Below are positions 17,022-24,480 of a DNA stretch of 64,000 bases, piece after piece. Below the pieces are notes generated by a model. That model did not search any database, was not told the DNA's origin, and was given only the letters and a program-made list of their open reading frames with translations. The translations under genes and the position numbers were made by a program. This stretch comes from Leucobacter chromiireducens (GTDB lineage Bacteria; Actinomycetota; Actinomycetes; Actinomycetales; Microbacteriaceae), in contig NZ_RPDI01000005.1 of the NCBI RefSeq assembly GCF_003917135.1, positions 62,001 to 126,000 of the forward strand, in the 5' to 3' direction. How positions within the stretch are numbered: position 1 is the stretch's first letter; each line of letters opens with the position of its first letter.

Positions 17022-17799
17022 AGGGATCCTCCGGCTCGTCCGCTGGGGTGAGCGTCTCGGGAAGCAGCACGGACACCCACCCGCTCGCCGTGCTCGGGTT
17101 CGGCGCGAAGGTGCCCCGGGCTTCGAGCCAGTCGCCGGCGCGGAAGCGATCCTGCCAGCCCGGCGCGTAGACGGGCACCCCGACGGCTTGCGCGTCGACG
17201 GCGCAGCAGGTGATCGCGAGGCGCGTGACGACGAGCACGTTCGCCGGGTCGTCGCGGTCCGGCGCTGCGAAGCCAAGCAGCTCGGCGCGTCGGCCGTCCA
17301 CGGCTGCGGCGTGTGGGTGCCGCGTCAGCACGGACCACTCGCGCACGGTGAGCTCGGCGTCGGCGCGGCCGGCGAGCGCCGCCACCTCGCGGTCGGCCGC
17401 GCGGTCGCTGCCCGGCTCAGCTGCGCGGGCTGGCAGCGCGTGCTGGGCGGCGCGCTCCGCGCTCAGCGGAGCTGCGGGAAGGAGCAGCACCGCGACCGCG
17501 AGCGCCGCACCCGCCACACCGGTGACGCGCGCGACGGTCGAGCCGGCCCGCGGGCGCCCGTGATCGTGATCGTGATCGTGATAGGGATCCTGGCCGTGCC
17601 GCGCTGCGCGCCCCCGCGCGGCCGTCACCGCGCAGCCCGCGACGAGGAGCACCGCCGCGATCCCGCCCATCAGAATCGTGAACCAGGCCGAGCGCGGATG
17701 GATGTACCACGCGAGTCGATCGTCCGCCGCGAGCGACAGCGTCGCCGCGATCCCGCACGCGAGCAGCACGATGCCCGGCCGCCTGCGCTCACGCAACAA
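17011..17799 (-). CDS. TIGR03943/DUF1980-family (YcgQ-like) membrane protein with His-Asp tract
   Basis: The 262-residue protein has three hydrophobic segments near the N-terminus (about 10-25, 39-60, 88-112) and a C-terminal domain with VTRLAITCCAVDAQAVGVPVYAP and GDWLEARGTF, the YcgQ-type signature. Between helices 2 and 3 lies the metal-binding-looking run YHDHDHDHG, encoded by tandem GATCGT hexamers. It starts at TTG and overlaps the upstream permease by 11 nt. YraQ-like permease plus YcgQ-like protein is a recurring gene pair of unproven function, often near metal homeostasis genes. Confidence 0.8.
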   Translation of the reverse strand: MLRERRRPGIVLLACGIAATLSLAADDRLAWYIHPRSAWFTILMGGIAAVLLVAGCAVTAARGRAARHGQDPYHDHDHDHGRPRAGSTVARVTGVAGAALAVAVLLLPAAPLSAERAAQHALPARAAEPGSDRAADREVAALAGRADAELTVREWSVLTRHPHAAAVDGRRAELLGFAAPDRDDPANVLVVTRLAITCCAVDAQAVGVPVYAPGWQDRFRAGDWLEARGTFAPNPSTASGWVSVLLPETLTPADEPEDPYVG

Positions 17800-18835
17800 G
17801 GTTCATCCCCCAGGCGATCGCGGCGACGCAGAGCGCGGTGAGGAGCGCGAGCTGCGCCACCGCCCGCCGGGTGAAGGTCGTGCGCATGAGCACGATCATC
17901 TTCACGTCCATCAGCGCGCCGAACAGGAGAAACGCGACCACGCTTCCCGGCAGGAACGCCGCGCTCACCGAGAGGATGAAGAACGCGTCGACCGTCGCGC
18001 ACAGCGAGATGATCGCGGCGAGCGCGAGCAGCGCGATCACCGACCAGAGCGGATCCGCGCCGAGCGCGAGCAGCACCCCGCGCGGAACGCCGACCTGGAT
18101 CGCGCCGGCGAGCACCGAGCCGAGGGCGAGCGCTGGCATCAGTGCCGACGTCTCGGCGAGGAACGCTGCCGCGCTCCGCGCGAACCGGCCGCCCGCATCC
18201 CCGGCGGGGTGCGCGCAGCTCGCGCGGAACTCGGGCGTGAGGAGGGAGTCGGGGCGCGGGTGCGTGCTCAGCCACCAGCCGAGCAGGTTCGCGATCGCGA
18301 AGCCGCCGAGCACGCGCGCCCAGAGGATCTCGGAGTCCCAGCCGAACGCGTGCGCGGTGGTGAGGATGGTCACGGGGTTCACGATCGGGGCGGCGAGCAG
18401 GAACGTGACCGCCTCCGCCGGGCTCGAGCCGCGCTGCAGCAGGCCGCGCGCGAGCGGGACGTTGCCGCACTCGCAGACGGGCAGCACGATCCCGCACAGG
18501 GAGAGCACGAGGCGGCGCAGCGCCGGTCGGCTCGGCAGCGCGCGCTCGAGCGCGCCGCTCGGCAGCCAGATCTGCACGCCGATCGAGATCAGCGTGCCGA
18601 GCACCACGAACGGCAGGGATTCGAGGAACACGGCGAGCGTGAGCGTGACGAGGTCCTGCGCGGCGGCCGGGAGGCGCGCGGAGAGCGCGGCGAACCCGCC
18701 GGAATCCCCGGTGCCCGCGCCGCCCGCCTGCGGCAGCGCGCGCAGTCCGACGGCCGCCGCGAGGGCGAGCGCCGCGGCCACGGCTGCGAGCCACGCGGCC
18801 CGCCGCTGGGGCGGGGCCGCGGTGATCCCGCTCAC
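17789..18835 (-). CDS. YraQ/DUF318-family permease
   Basis: The 348-residue membrane protein has about eight helices. The family signature is VCECGNVPLARG with Cys121 and Cys123 (usually PLCSCGVVP), repeated in the second half as LCATVDAFFILS. The GTG at 18835 overlaps the stop of the ABC ATPase by 4 nt; the longer frame to 18937 is antisense-free but lies inside that ATPase gene. Its neighbour is its usual DUF1980 partner. The substrate is unknown; the Zur-box context points to metal or metallophore handling (inference). Confidence 0.83.
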   Translation of the reverse strand: MSGITAAPPQRRAAWLAAVAAALALAAAVGLRALPQAGGAGTGDSGGFAALSARLPAAAQDLVTLTLAVFLESLPFVVLGTLISIGVQIWLPSGALERALPSRPALRRLVLSLCGIVLPVCECGNVPLARGLLQRGSSPAEAVTFLLAAPIVNPVTILTTAHAFGWDSEILWARVLGGFAIANLLGWWLSTHPRPDSLLTPEFRASCAHPAGDAGGRFARSAAAFLAETSALMPALALGSVLAGAIQVGVPRGVLLALGADPLWSVIALLALAAIISLCATVDAFFILSVSAAFLPGSVVAFLLFGALMDVKMIVLMRTTFTRRAVAQLALLTALCVAAIAWGMNLVA

Positions 18836-19536
18836 CGGGTGACCAGCTGGGGCTCGTCCGAGACCACGCGGCCGGCGTCGAGGCGGATCACCCGGTGCGC
18901 GACGGCGAGGTCGTCGGGGTCGTGGCTGACCGCGCACACGGTCGCCCCGCCCGCGACGAGGCCAGTGAGGATCTCGCGTGTGCGCGCCCGGCTCTCGGCG
19001 TCGAGGCCGGCGGCCGCCTCGTCGAGCAGCAGGATCGACGCACCGCGCGCGAGGCCCTGCGCGAGGAGCGCGCGCTGGCGCTGGCCGCCGGAGAGCTCGT
19101 GCAGGGAGCGCCCGGCAAGGGGGGTCAGGCCAACGGCGTCGATGGCCTCGGCGACCGCCAGGCGGCGGGCGGCGGCCCGTGCGCGACGCCCTCCGGCGCC
19201 GAGCCCGCCGGCGCTGAGCCGCGCGGCGCCGAGCTGCGCGGCACCGATCCCGCCGGCGCCGATCCGCACGGTGTCCGCGACGGTAAGCGGGAGCGTCGCC
19301 GGCACGGCGGGTCGCTGCACGACGAGGGCGACCGGGGAGGCGCGGATCACGCGGCCCGCGCTCGGTCGGAGCGCGCCAGCAAGGATCTCGATCAGCGTCG
19401 ACTTGCCCGCCCCGTTCGGGCCGGTGATCAGGGTAAAGGTGCCGGGATCGACGGACACATCAACGCCGTGCAGCACGGCGGTTCGGCCATACACAGCGTG
19501 GATCCCGATCGCCCGGATCGCGGAGTGAGAGGTCAT
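18832..19536 (-). CDS. aztA: Zinc ABC transporter ATP-binding protein (AztA/ZnuC-like)
   Basis: The 234-residue ABC ATPase has Walker A GPNGAGKST (39-47), signature LSGGQRQRALLAQ (148-160), Walker B ILLLDEAAAGLD and the switch His in AVSHDPDD. It would energise the zinc permease encoded divergently at 19592. Between the Q-loop and the signature it carries an unusual Gly/Ala-rich run (about 92-117), replacing the normal charged helical segment. The ATG follows a GGGGG ribosome-binding site. It is first of four overlapping genes on this arm. Alternative: a manganese rather than a zinc ATPase. Confidence 0.87.
   Translation of the reverse strand: MTSHSAIRAIGIHAVYGRTAVLHGVDVSVDPGTFTLITGPNGAGKSTLIEILAGALRPSAGRVIRASPVALVVQRPAVPATLPLTVADTVRIGAGGIGAAQLGAARLSAGGLGAGGRRARAAARRLAVAEAIDAVGLTPLAGRSLHELSGGQRQRALLAQGLARGASILLLDEAAAGLDAESRARTREILTGLVAGGATVCAVSHDPDDLAVAHRVIRLDAGRVVSDEPQLVTR
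19186..19263. repeat. Short in-frame 15-bp-type repeats in the ABC ATPase gene
   Basis: Degenerate 15-bp units related to GGCGCCGAGCCCGCC encode a pentapeptide-like series (GIGAA-QLGAA-RLSAG-GLGAG). Length multiples of three keep the frame open. Confidence 0.6.
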
Positions 19537-19554
19537 GCCCCCAAAACTACCATG

Positions 19555-19571
19555 TTGAGAATGATTCTCGA
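19555..19571. promoter_or_regulatory. Zur/Fur-type box between the two zinc arms
   Basis: TTGAGAATGATTCTCGA contains the perfect 13-bp palindrome GAGAATGATTCTC (19557-19569), closely resembling actinobacterial Zur boxes of the TGAnAATGATTnTCA type. It lies in the 55-nt gap between the divergent aztA and aztB genes, 19 and 21 nt from their start codons, so one zinc-bound repressor dimer could block both promoters. Confidence 0.85.
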
Positions 19572-19591
19572 TATCTGTATGGTCGTGTCTC

Positions 19592-20464
19592 ATGCACTGG
19601 ATCCTCACCGCGCTCGGCACCGAGTTTTTCGTCCGCGCGCTCGCCGGCGGCGCGCTCGTCGCGGTCATCTGCGGGGTCGTCGGCACGTGGGTGGTGATCC
19701 GCGGCATGGCGTTCCTCGGGGAGGCCGTCGGCCACGGAATGCTGCCCGGCGTCGCGCTCGCCACGGTGCTCGGCCTGCCGCCCATGCTCGGCGGCACCGT
19801 CTCCGCCGCGCTCATGAGCACGCTCGTCGGCGCGCTCCAGCGGCGCGGCCGACTCTCCTACGACACGAGCATCGGGCTCCTGTTCGTCGCGATGCTCGCG
19901 CTCGGGATCATCATCGTGTCGCACTCCGGCAGCTTCGCCACCGACGCCACCGCGCTCCTCTTCGGCGACGTGCTCGCGATCACGGCAGCCGAGCTGATCG
20001 CGCTCGGGATCGCCGCGGCCATCACCCTCGGGATCGCCGCCGCCGGGCACCGCGCCTTCGTCGCGCTCGCGTTCGACCCACGCATCGCGCGCACCCTCGG
20101 CGTCCGCACCGGGCTCGCCTCCGCCGGGCTCACCGCGCTCGTCACGCTCGCGGTGATCGCCTCAGCGCAGGCGGTCGGCACGCTCCTCGTGGTCGCGCTC
20201 CTCCTCGGCCCGGCCGTCGCCGCGCTGCCGTGGAGCACCAGGATCCCGCACCGCATGCTGCTGGCCGCGGCGTTCGGGATCGCGGCCGTGGCGCTCGGGC
20301 TCGCCGTGTCCTGGCTGCACGCCACCGCTGCCGGGGCAACGATCGCCGCCGCCGCGGTCGCGCTCGCCGCCCTCTCGCACCTCGCACGCGCCGCGGGCTC
20401 CTCCTTCGCGCGCGCCGCACTCCCCCGCACACACGCACCCGCTCACCTGGAAAGTCACGCATGA
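19592..20464 (+). CDS. aztB: Zinc ABC transporter permease (AztB/ZnuB-like)
   Basis: The 290-residue ABC-3 family permease has eight or so membrane helices and the family pattern GTWVVIRGMAFLGEAVGHGMLPG near the N-terminus, followed by DTSIGLLFVAMLALGIIIVS and FGDVLAIT. It forms the membrane channel for zinc import with AztA and the binding protein AztC. It is first in the right arm: its stop overlaps the next ATG (ATGA). Manganese permeases of the same family cannot be excluded, but the Zur box and the AztD-like genes favour zinc. Confidence 0.9.
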   Translation: MHWILTALGTEFFVRALAGGALVAVICGVVGTWVVIRGMAFLGEAVGHGMLPGVALATVLGLPPMLGGTVSAALMSTLVGALQRRGRLSYDTSIGLLFVAMLALGIIIVSHSGSFATDATALLFGDVLAITAAELIALGIAAAITLGIAAAGHRAFVALAFDPRIARTLGVRTGLASAGLTALVTLAVIASAQAVGTLLVVALLLGPAVAALPWSTRIPHRMLLAAAFGIAAVALGLAVSWLHATAAGATIAAAAVALAALSHLARAAGSSFARAALPRTHAPAHLESHA

Positions 20465-21792
20465 CACGCATCACCACACCCCACGCACGCACCGCGCTCG
20501 CCGTCGGCTCGCTCGCGCTCGGCGCACTCACGCTCCTCGGCTGCGCCGCGCCGGCAGAGCACGCTGCGCACGCTGGGCAGGCCGCGCACGCAGCAACCGA
20601 CGGGGGCGATTCGGCTGCATCGACCCCGTCGACCGAGTCAGGGCACGGCGCGGTCGCCGGCGCCGCGGAGGTCGCCGAGCCGCAGCTGCACCTCGTCACG
20701 CTCGATTCGAGCGGCGCGGTCGGCCTCCTCGACCTCCTGTCCGGCACCGAGTCGCGGCTCGGCACGGTCGCCTCCCCCGACCGCGTTGCGAGCGATGGAC
20801 GGTACGTCTTCGCCGCGAACAGCAGCGGGATCGAGGTGATCGACAGCGCCGCCTGGACCTGGGATCACGGCGATCACTTCCACTACTACCGCGGCACCCC
20901 GAGGATCCTCGGCGAGGTCACCGGATCCGGCATCGCGCAGGTGGTCGGCGGCCCGCTCGCGACGGCGGGCGGCACCGGGGTGTTCTTCCCGGACTCCGGC
21001 GAGGCGGTGCTGCTCGACAACGCGGCGCTCGCGGACGGCTCGCCGGATGAGCGATTCCGCGTGCGCGGTACCCCGCACGCCGGTTTCCTCGCACCGCTCG
21101 GCGACGGCGCGATCGTCACCGAGGCCGATGCGAGCGGCAGGGTCACCCGCCTGCGCGTCCTCGCGGCGGACGGCAGCCCGAGCGAGATCACGGCCCCGTG
21201 CCGGGACGCCTCCGGCGCGGTCACGACGCGCGTCGGCGCGGTCTTCACCTGCGCCGACGGCGCGGTGCTCGGCACGCTTGACGCCGGTTCCGACGCAGAC
21301 TCCCCAGCCGCCGTGACGCTCGAGCGCATCCCACTCCCCGCGGCGGCGCCCGGCACCGGCCAGGCGGCACCGACCACCCTCGCGGGCAGGAAGGGACGCC
21401 CGACCGTCGCAGGGGTGGGCGCGGATCAGGGTTTCTGGCGGCTCGATACCCGTGATCGCAGCTGGCGCTGGACCCCGAGCGACGCGCCGCTCGTGCACGC
21501 GGTCGCCGTGGACGACGAAGCCGATCACGTCGTCACGCTCGACACCGCTGGCCGTGTGCGCGTCTACGCGGGAGACCGCGAGATCGGGGCATCGGAGCCG
21601 CTCCTTTCCGCGGCCGAGCTGGCCGCCGACGCGCGCGATGCACTCACGCTCACGGTCGACGCGCAGCGCGCGTACCTCGCGTCCCCGAGCTCCGGCACGG
21701 TGTTCGAGATCGACTTCGCGGACCGCGCGCGGATCGCCCGCGAGCTGCACCCGGCGGTCGCCCCGGCGTTCTTCGCGGAGACGGGCCGGTGA
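20461..21792 (+). CDS. AztD-like periplasmic zinc chaperone, first copy (divergent lipoprotein)
   Basis: The 443-residue protein has a lipoprotein signal (lipobox LLGC), a His-containing linker (AEHAAHAGQAAHA) and a beta-propeller-like body. The stretch DHGDHFHYYRG (about residues 137-147) is a probable metal site and matches what is known of AztD-like proteins, which hand zinc to AztC. It is more divergent than the second copy at 22826. Start and stop both overlap neighbours by 4 nt. It lies between permease and binding protein, so it is co-produced with the importer. Confidence 0.75.
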   Translation: MTRITTPHARTALAVGSLALGALTLLGCAAPAEHAAHAGQAAHAATDGGDSAASTPSTESGHGAVAGAAEVAEPQLHLVTLDSSGAVGLLDLLSGTESRLGTVASPDRVASDGRYVFAANSSGIEVIDSAAWTWDHGDHFHYYRGTPRILGEVTGSGIAQVVGGPLATAGGTGVFFPDSGEAVLLDNAALADGSPDERFRVRGTPHAGFLAPLGDGAIVTEADASGRVTRLRVLAADGSPSEITAPCRDASGAVTTRVGAVFTCADGAVLGTLDAGSDADSPAAVTLERIPLPAAAPGTGQAAPTTLAGRKGRPTVAGVGADQGFWRLDTRDRSWRWTPSDAPLVHAVAVDDEADHVVTLDTAGRVRVYAGDREIGASEPLLSAAELAADARDALTLTVDAQRAYLASPSSGTVFEIDFADRARIARELHPAVAPAFFAETGR

Positions 21793-22778
21793 GGCGCCGC
21801 GCCACCCGTCGCGCTGCGGGATTCACGCTCACGGTCGTTGCGCTCTGCGCGACCGCGGCGCTCGCGCTCTCCGCTTGCGCGGCCGGGCCCCCGGACGGGG
21901 CAGCCGCGCCGGGTGAGGCGCGCGGCGATGCGCCGAGCATCGTGGTCACGACGAACATCCTCGCCGACGTCGTGCAGCAGCTCGTCGGTGACGCGGCAAC
22001 GGTCACCGCGCTCATGCGGCCCGGCGCTGATCCCCATTCGTTTGAGATCTCAGCGCAGGAGGCGGTGGCACTCGACCGCGCCGACCTCGTCGTGTCGAAC
22101 GGACTCGGGCTCGAAGAGGGCCTGCAGCAGCATCTCGACCGCGTGGCCGCGGCCGGCGGCGCGCTGTTCGTCGCGGGCGAGCACATCACCCCGCTCGGCG
22201 ACGCAGCCGAGTCGGCAACCCCGGACCCGCACTTCTGGACCGATCCCGCGCGCATGATCGAGGTCGTCGACGCGCTCGGCGCCGAACTTGCCGGCGGCGA
22301 GATCCCGGGCATCGACACGGCCGCGCGCGCCGAGATCGCGGGGCACGCCGCTGACTACGCCGCGCAGCTGCGGGAGCTGGACGCCGAGATGGCGGCCCGG
22401 TTCGCCGCGATCCCCGCCGGCGAGCGCACCCTCGTCACGAACCACCACGTCTTCGCGTACCTCGCGGAGCGCTACGACTTCACGGTGCTCGGCACCGCGA
22501 TCCCCGGCGGCACGACGCTGGCGGCGCCAAGCGCCTCCGACCTCCGCGGGCTCGTCGACGCGATCACCACCGCGCGCGTGCCAACGATCTTCGCCGAGTC
22601 CTCCTCTCCGGATCGCCTCATGCGCGTCCTCGCCGACGAGGCCGGCCTCGACGTGCGCGTCGTTGAGCTCTTCACCGAGTCGCTGTCCGCGCCGGGCGAG
22701 GGCGCGGCGAGCTACACCGAGATGCTGACCACCAACACCGAACGGATCGCGTCGGGACTCACGCGATCCGAGCACTGA
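21789..22778 (+). CDS. aztC: Zinc ABC transporter substrate-binding lipoprotein (AztC/ZnuA-like)
   Basis: The 329-residue cluster A-I (metal-binding) protein has lipobox LSAC (Cys30) and the three expected His ligands: ADPHSFE (His83), DPHFWTDP (His148) and TNHHVFAYLAERY (His219/220). An acidic fourth ligand would come from the C-lobe (FAESSSPDR). There is no His-rich loop like that of ZnuA, which fits the AztC type that relies on a separate chaperone (AztD). It starts at GTG overlapping the upstream stop by 4 nt. Confidence 0.92.
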   Translation: MRRRATRRAAGFTLTVVALCATAALALSACAAGPPDGAAAPGEARGDAPSIVVTTNILADVVQQLVGDAATVTALMRPGADPHSFEISAQEAVALDRADLVVSNGLGLEEGLQQHLDRVAAAGGALFVAGEHITPLGDAAESATPDPHFWTDPARMIEVVDALGAELAGGEIPGIDTAARAEIAGHAADYAAQLRELDAEMAARFAAIPAGERTLVTNHHVFAYLAERYDFTVLGTAIPGGTTLAAPSASDLRGLVDAITTARVPTIFAESSSPDRLMRVLADEAGLDVRVVELFTESLSAPGEGAASYTEMLTTNTERIASGLTRSEH

Positions 22779-22825
22779 CCCGGCCAGTTCCGGCCACCCA
22801 CCCCAACACCCCAGAAAGGGAACCC

Positions 22826-24088
22826 ATGACACACCCAGAACGCGCGCGCCCGAGGGCTTCGCGCAACGCTCGCCTGCTGCTCACCGTTGCGGCGAGCGCG
22901 GGCCTCGCCCTCCTCGCGAGCGGCTGCACCGCGGCCGCCGGCGCGCCGAGCGAGGAGCACGCATCGCACGCGGACGCCGAGCACAGCCACGATCACTCCG
23001 GCGGCGCCGAGCGCCTCGCGGTCACCACGGCCGGTGGGATCACCGTGCTCGACGCGAGCGAAATCAGCTCGGGATCGCTGCGCGCGACCGGCGAGATCGA
23101 CACCGAGGAGTTCACGCGCCTGAACAGTTTCGGCGATGGCCAGCACCTGCTCGTGACCACCTCGCGCGGGTTCGAGGTGCTCGACACCGCCGAGGCGACG
23201 CTCACGGGGCTCGTGTTCCCCGCGACGGCGGCCGGCCACGTGGTGCGCCACGCGGGGAAGACCGTGCTGTTCGACGACGGCACCGGTCGCACCACGATCC
23301 TGGAGACCGATGCGCTCGCGGCGGACGACACGGCGGAGCCGGATCAGCGGGAGTACACCGCGCAGGACGCGCACCACGGGGTGTCGATCGAGCTCGGTGA
23401 CGGCACGCTCCTCACCACGGTCGGCACGGCCGACGCGCGCACGGGCGCAACGGCGCTCGAACCGCACGACGATCACTGGCACGAGCACGCGACGTCAGCC
23501 GACTGCCCTGGCATCCACGGCGAGGGCACTGCGGCGGACGAGGCGGTCGTGTTCGGCTGCGAGGACGGCGCGCTGCTCTTCCGCGATGGCGAGTTCACGA
23601 AGCTGAGCGCGCCCGACGCGTTCGGGCGCATGGGCAACGCCTTCGTCGCCGAGGACAGCCCGCTCGTGGTGGGCGACTACAAGACCGATCCGGACGCCGA
23701 GGGCTACCTCCTCAGCGCGATCACGCTCATCGATACGGCAGCTGGCACGCTCACCGTCGCTGAGCTGCCAGAGAACGTGCGGTACACATTCCGCGACGTG
23801 GCGCGCGGCCCCGAGGGCAACGCGTACATCCTCTCAACGGATGGCAGCATCCACGTCGTCGATCCGAAGACCGGCGCGGTGGGCGAATCGTTCCCGGTCG
23901 TCGCACCGTGGGAGGGCCCGACGGAGTGGCAGGATCCGCACCCCGCGATCGTGGTGGATGGCGACATCGCGTACGTCACCGAGCCGGCGGCGCAGGCCGT
24001 GCACGCGGTGGATCTGACGAGCGGCGAGACGCTCGCGACCGCGACGCTCGACGGCGTGCCGAACGAGATCGCGGTGGCGGCGGGCTAG
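22826..24088 (+). CDS. aztD: AztD-like periplasmic zinc chaperone, second copy
   Basis: The 420-residue protein has a lipobox-like LASGC, a His-rich N-terminal linker (EEHASHADAEHSHDHSGG) and a seven-bladed-propeller-like body with ALEPHDDHWHEHATSADCPGIHGEG and FGCEDGAL. This arrangement is known for AztD, which binds zinc in the periplasm or on the cell surface and transfers it to AztC. GAAAGGGA precedes the ATG. It is the last gene of the right arm. Compared with the first copy it is closer to the canonical form. Confidence 0.85.
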   Translation: MTHPERARPRASRNARLLLTVAASAGLALLASGCTAAAGAPSEEHASHADAEHSHDHSGGAERLAVTTAGGITVLDASEISSGSLRATGEIDTEEFTRLNSFGDGQHLLVTTSRGFEVLDTAEATLTGLVFPATAAGHVVRHAGKTVLFDDGTGRTTILETDALAADDTAEPDQREYTAQDAHHGVSIELGDGTLLTTVGTADARTGATALEPHDDHWHEHATSADCPGIHGEGTAADEAVVFGCEDGALLFRDGEFTKLSAPDAFGRMGNAFVAEDSPLVVGDYKTDPDAEGYLLSAITLIDTAAGTLTVAELPENVRYTFRDVARGPEGNAYILSTDGSIHVVDPKTGAVGESFPVVAPWEGPTEWQDPHPAIVVDGDIAYVTEPAAQAVHAVDLTSGETLATATLDGVPNEIAVAAG

Positions 24089-24094
24089 CGGCTC

Positions 24095-24107
24095 GGGGCT
24101 TCGCCCC
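24095..24107 (+). terminator. Short hairpin after the zinc operon
   Basis: GGGGC-TTC-GCCCC forms a 5-bp GC stem just after the aztD stop and is followed by CCTTGG with only two T residues. It is a weak candidate for a terminator; the palindromes further downstream could also serve. Confidence 0.35.
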
Positions 24108-24116
24108 CTTGGTTCC

Positions 24117-24162
24117 CGGCTCCGGCCCCGGCCCCCTCCCCCGGCCCCGGCCCCGACCCCGG
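24117..24162. repeat. GGCCCC low-complexity run
   Basis: An irregular run of GGCCCCGG hexamer-like units, with no coding or palindromic function visible apart from self-complementary GC tracts. It leads into the palindromic element. Confidence 0.6.
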
Positions 24163-24164
24163 CA

Positions 24165-24359
24165 ATTTAGTGCGAGTCTGATCCGATTGGGGTTCCCATA
24201 TCGGATCAGACTCGCTGCTTTTCTGAGCAGGGGCTGGGCCGGCTGGCGGGAGCCACAGCTCGCCAGCTGGTCACCCCGGGCAGGGACGGCCACCACAACG
24301 GATCGCTGCGAGTGTGATCCGGTATCCGATCCGGTGAGCGGATCACACCCTCACTAAAT
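24165..24359. repeat. Pair of inverted palindromic repeats of the 15.4-kb family
   Basis: Two hairpin units face each other. The left unit (24172-24215) has perfect 16-bp arms GCGAGTCTGATCCGAT and its complement around a 12-nt loop. The right unit (24312-24348) has perfect 10-bp arms GTGTGATCCG. The outer ends are inverted ATTTAGTG (24165-24172 and 24352-24359) and both inner ends are CTGC-type (GCTGCGAG). The rest of 24216-24311 and 24360-24480 contains no gene that I can support. Confidence 0.8.
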
Positions 24360-24480
24360 GTGGGTGTGTGTGGGGGGGTCGCCGGCGCGTGTGGCGGGCC
24401 GAACCACCCCGCAGACGAAATGTCGGGAAGCTCAGACGCACGGTCGGGCGCACGCCCCGATCCGGCACCACGCTGGAACC

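Noticed and set aside
24117-24162. G-quadruplex or Rho-independent terminator in the GGCCCC run
   Set aside because: The runs are mixed G and C, without four regular G tracts on one strand or a T-run.
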